Assembly: GCA_036005605.1 (NCBI GenBank)
Contig: DASYQJ010000185.1
Location: forward strand, 1-7,752
Origin: JALZAA01 sp036005605
GTDB taxonomy: Bacteria > Actinomycetota > Acidimicrobiia > IMCC26256 > JACDBD01
Direction of reading: 5' to 3'
Length of the DNA: 7,752 bases
Part shown: positions 5,995-7,752 of the stretch, piece by piece
Layout: each line of letters starts with the position of its first letter
Numbering within the stretch: position 1 is the stretch's first letter
Made by a program: the position numbers and the translations under genes
Notes under the pieces: generated by a model
Databases searched by the model: none
Seen by the model: the letters and a program-made list of their open reading frames with translations, nothing else
What the model was told of the DNA's origin: nothing

Positions 5995-6384
5995 GTGGCA
6001 ACCAAGCTCAACACCGACGAGCTGCTGGACGTCTTCAAGAACATGAGCGTCCTCGAGCTCAACGAGTTCCTGAAGGCGTTCGAAGAGGAGTTCGGCGTGA
6101 CCGCCGCCGCACCCGTCGCGGTCGCGGCCGGGCCCGCTGCCGGCGCGCCGGCCGAGGCCGCTGCCGAGGAGCAGGACGAGTTCGACGTCGTCCTCGCCGA
6201 GGCCGGGAGCGAGAAGATCAAGGTCATCAAGGAGGTCCGGTCGCTCACGAGCCTGGGGCTCAAGGAGGCGAAGGAGCTCGTCGAGTCCGCGCCGAAGCCC
6301 GTGCTCGAGAAGGCCTCCAAGGAGGACGCCGAGAAGGCCAAGGAGCAGCTCGAAGGCGCCGGCGCCAAGGTCGAGCTCAAGTAG
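5995..6384 (+). CDS. rplL: 50S ribosomal protein bL12 (L7/L12)
   Basis: bL12 is the multi-copy stalk protein that recruits and activates translation GTPases. The 129-residue product has the standard layout: an N-terminal dimerisation domain (1-33, LNTDELLDVFKNMSVLEL), an Ala/Pro/Gly-rich hinge (about 36-60), and the C-terminal factor-binding domain (61-129) with EFDVVLAEAGSEKIKVIKEV, LGLKEAKELVESAPKPVLEK and a GAGAKVELK end. The GTG start at 5995 has a strong GAGGAG (5981-5986) eight bases upstream, overlapping the end of rplJ. That fits the need for four to six copies per ribosome. A terminator-like hairpin follows about 40 bases after its stop. Confidence 0.98.
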   Translation: MATKLNTDELLDVFKNMSVLELNEFLKAFEEEFGVTAAAPVAVAAGPAAGAPAEAAAEEQDEFDVVLAEAGSEKIKVIKEVRSLTSLGLKEAKELVESAPKPVLEKASKEDAEKAKEQLEGAGAKVELK

Positions 6385-6421
6385 GGCCGGGGCCGGCCGC
6401 CGCTGTCGGCGTCCGTCCCCT

Positions 6422-6448
6422 GAGGTCGCGTCGTTACGCGGCCTTTGT
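6422..6448 (+). terminator. Intrinsic terminator/attenuator between rplL and rpoB
   Basis: GGTCGCGT (6424-6431) pairs with ACGCGGCC (6436-6443), with one G:U pair and a four-base CGTT loop. The stem can extend by A6423:T6444 and G6422:T6445. TTTGT follows directly. An attenuator between rplL and rpoB is known in E. coli, where it lets ribosomal protein mRNA exceed polymerase mRNA; the same role is inferred here. Confidence 0.65.
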
Positions 6449-6460
6449 CCGGACCGCCTC

Positions 6461-6489
6461 TTGACCCCCCGAGGGGGCCGTCGTATCCT
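6461..6489 (+). promoter_or_regulatory. Distal rpoB promoter (P1)
   Basis: TTGACC (6461-6466) and TATCCT (6484-6489) are separated by 17 bases, a strong housekeeping-type match. Transcription would start near 6496, about 150 bases before rpoB. The spacer holds the dyad CCCCC (6466-6470) / GGGGG (6473-6477), which could be an operator or only GC skew. Confidence 0.72.
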
Positions 6490-6500
6490 CCCGAACACAG

Positions 6501-6516
6501 CGCCGCCGGGGCGGCG
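6501..6516 (+). promoter_or_regulatory. GC-rich hairpin at the 5' end of the P1 transcript
   Basis: CGCCGCC (6501-6507) is the reverse complement of GGCGGCG (6510-6516); realistically six pairs close on a CGGG loop. TATTT follows (6517-6521). It starts only a few bases after the predicted P1 start, so it could protect the 5' end or cause early termination. Confidence 0.45.
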
Positions 6517-6533
6517 TATTTCAGGCACGTTTG

Positions 6534-6563
6534 TTGCAGGAAATCGTCGGCGCGCGCTAATAT
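6534..6563 (+). promoter_or_regulatory. Proximal rpoB promoter (P2)
   Basis: TAATAT (6558-6563) is an AT-rich -10 that stands out in GC-rich surroundings. TTGCAG (6534-6539) is a half-matching -35 at 18 bases. Transcription would start near 6570. One copy of a 12-base direct repeat fills the end of the spacer. Confidence 0.55.
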
Positions 6564-6626
6564 TTCTCTAGCCGTGTCTGCCCGTTCGTGCACTTGCTGA
6601 CCATTCTGGCGCTGGTCGGCGCGCGC
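6546..6626 (+). repeat. 12-bp direct repeat bracketing P2 (6546-6557 and 6615-6626)
   Basis: GTCGGCGCGCGC occurs at 6546-6557, directly before the P2 -10, and again at 6615-6626, about 10 bases before the rpoB Shine-Dalgarno. The copies are 69 bases apart. It could be a paired operator, or chance in G+C-rich DNA. Confidence 0.6.
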
Positions 6627-6646
6627 CTTCCCTCAGAGGAGTGACG

Positions 6647-7752
6647 TTGGCTCGTCTCGCGTCCCGGGAACGTCTGTCCTTCGCCAAGCTTCGGGAGGTC
6701 CTCGAGCTTCCCGATCTCATCGCCGTCCAGCGGGAATCGTTCCAGTGGTTCCTCGACGAGGGTGTCGCCGAGGTCCTGCGCGACATCTCGCCGATCGAGG
6801 ACTTCACCGGCCAGCTCAAGCTCGAGCTCGCCGACCACGTCTTCGACCCGCCGAAGCACTCCGAGCAGGAGTGCCGCGAGCGCGACATGACCTATGCGCG
6901 CCCGCTGTTCGTGACTGCCCGCTTCATGAACTCCGCCACCGGCGAGATCAAGGAGCAGACGGTCTTCATGGGCGACTTCCCCATGATGACCGACCGCGGC
7001 ACCTTCATCATCAACGGCACCGAGCGGATCGTCGTCTCGCAGCTCGTCCGGTCGCCGGGCGTGTACTTCGGGATCAGCCCCGACAAGACCTCGCCCGAGA
7101 AGGACCTCGTCGACGCCAAGATGATCCCCGGCCGGGGCGCCTGGCTCGAGTTCGAGGTCGACAAGAAGGACATCGTCTACGTCCGCATCGACCGCAAGCG
7201 CAAGCAGCCCGTCACCGTGCTGCTCAAGGCGCTCGGCTTCGGCGAGAGTCCCGAGGAGCTGCTCAACCTCATCCTCGACGCCCAGGGAAACCCGTACGAG
7301 TCGATTCGCAACACACTCGAGAAGGACCACACCGAGAACGCCGACGCCGCGTTCATCGACATCTACCGGAAGCTGCGCCCCGGCGAGCCGCCCACGCCCG
7401 ACTCGGCGCGCGGCCTGCTCGAGAACCTCTTCTTCAACCCGAAGCGCTACGACATGGCCAAGGTTGGGCGCCACAAGGTCACGAAGAAGCTGGCCGACGA
7501 GTACCCCAAGCTCGGCCTCGAGCGCTTCGACCTGAAGCCGCCGAAGGACAAGGAGTTCACGCTCTCCCGGGCCGACATCCTCGCCACCGTCTCCTACCTG
7601 GTGAAGCTGCACAACAACGACCCCGACTACTACCCCGACGACATCGACCACTTCGGGAACCGCCGGGTGCGGTCCGTCGGTGAGCTGATCCAGAACCAGG
7701 TCCGGGTCGGCCTCTCGCGCATGGAGCGCGTGGTCCGGGAGCGCATGACCAC
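6647..7752 (+). CDS. rpoB: DNA-directed RNA polymerase beta subunit, N-terminal part (runs off window)
   Basis: The beta subunit of core RNA polymerase, forming one side of the active-site cleft. About 368 codons are present and the reading frame is open at the window end. The N-terminus shows LSFAKLREVLELPDLIAVQ and ISPIEDFTG. Then come the highly conserved QTVFMGDFPMMTDRGTF and INGTERIVVSQLVRSPGVYF stretches, IDRKRKQPVTVLLKALG, the actinobacterial-looking DIYRKLRPGEPPT, and FNPKRYDMAKVGRHKVTKKL. The last residues, VGLSRMERVVRERM, lie just upstream of where the rifampicin-resistance region would begin, which is outside the window. TTG 6647 is chosen because AGGAG (6637-6641) lies five bases ahead. 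An in-frame GTG at 6641 overlaps that Shine-Dalgarno and is less likely. rpoC would be expected downstream. Confidence 0.98.
   Translation, partial: MARLASRERLSFAKLREVLELPDLIAVQRESFQWFLDEGVAEVLRDISPIEDFTGQLKLELADHVFDPPKHSEQECRERDMTYARPLFVTARFMNSATGEIKEQTVFMGDFPMMTDRGTFIINGTERIVVSQLVRSPGVYFGISPDKTSPEKDLVDAKMIPGRGAWLEFEVDKKDIVYVRIDRKRKQPVTVLLKALGFGESPEELLNLILDAQGNPYESIRNTLEKDHTENADAAFIDIYRKLRPGEPPTPDSARGLLENLFFNPKRYDMAKVGRHKVTKKLADEYPKLGLERFDLKPPKDKEFTLSRADILATVSYLVKLHNNDPDYYPDDIDHFGNRRVRSVGELIQNQVRVGLSRMERVVRERMT

Noticed and set aside
6641..6646. GTG 6641 as the rpoB start
   Set aside because: It is in frame, but it overlaps the AGGAG Shine-Dalgarno (6637-6641); TTG 6647 has proper spacing.
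6557..7651. A 364-codon - strand frame opposite rpoB
   Set aside because: Antisense shadow of rpoB with repetitive Val/Leu/Gly/Asp composition and no family match that I can see.

Overview
The window is a high-G+C, gene-dense, single-strand (all +) stretch of bacterial chromosome: the core transcription/translation locus that runs from tRNA genes and tuf through secE-nusG-rplK-rplA-rplJ-rplL into rpoB. The type of organism is inferred from protein character. NusG has a long acidic N-terminal extension, RpoB reads like actinobacterial RpoB (for example the DIYRKLRPGEPPT and AKVGRHKV stretches), bL33 and tRNA-Trp flank secE, and GTG starts are abundant. This points to Actinomycetota; a deep-branching class such as Acidimicrobiia is possible but not provable from the window.

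Layout. Positions 1-139 hold the 3' part of tRNA-Thr(GGT) and a complete tRNA-Met(CAT). They are followed by tuf (EF-Tu, 179-1366) and rpmG (bL33, 1376-1537). Next is an ECF sigma factor (1578-2171) overlapping a small zinc-finger anti-sigma factor with one membrane helix (2161-2520). A promoter-like sequence then leads into tRNA-Trp (2588-2661), secE (2722-3003), nusG (3006-4049), rplK (4084-4515) and rplA (4512-5228). A 200-nt gap carries an L10-type autoregulatory leader and an attenuator hairpin before rplJ (5429-5989) and rplL (5995-6384). The 262-nt rplL-rpoB gap carries a terminator/attenuator and two promoter-like elements before rpoB, which starts at TTG 6647 and runs off the window end just before the rifampicin-region residues.

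How it works together. EF-Tu, bL33, uL11, uL1, uL10 and bL12 serve the ribosome, and uL11/uL1/uL10-bL12 build its factor-binding stalks. NusG and RpoB are transcription elongation and core polymerase components, and SecE is part of the protein-export channel. Expression appears layered: a tRNA-Thr/Met-tuf-rpmG unit, a tRNA-Trp-secE-nusG-rplKA unit, an rplJL unit controlled by its leader, and rpoB(C) with its own promoters.

The only accessory content is the sigma/anti-sigma pair inserted in the middle of this otherwise housekeeping cluster, with predicted hairpins around both ribosome-binding sites. The other notable points are regulatory: a shared dyad-containing promoter spacer upstream of both tRNA-Trp and rpoB, a 12-bp direct repeat bracketing the proximal rpoB promoter, and small oddities in EF-Tu, bL33, tRNA-Met and NusG. 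I found no mobile element, CRISPR array or clearly new multi-gene system.
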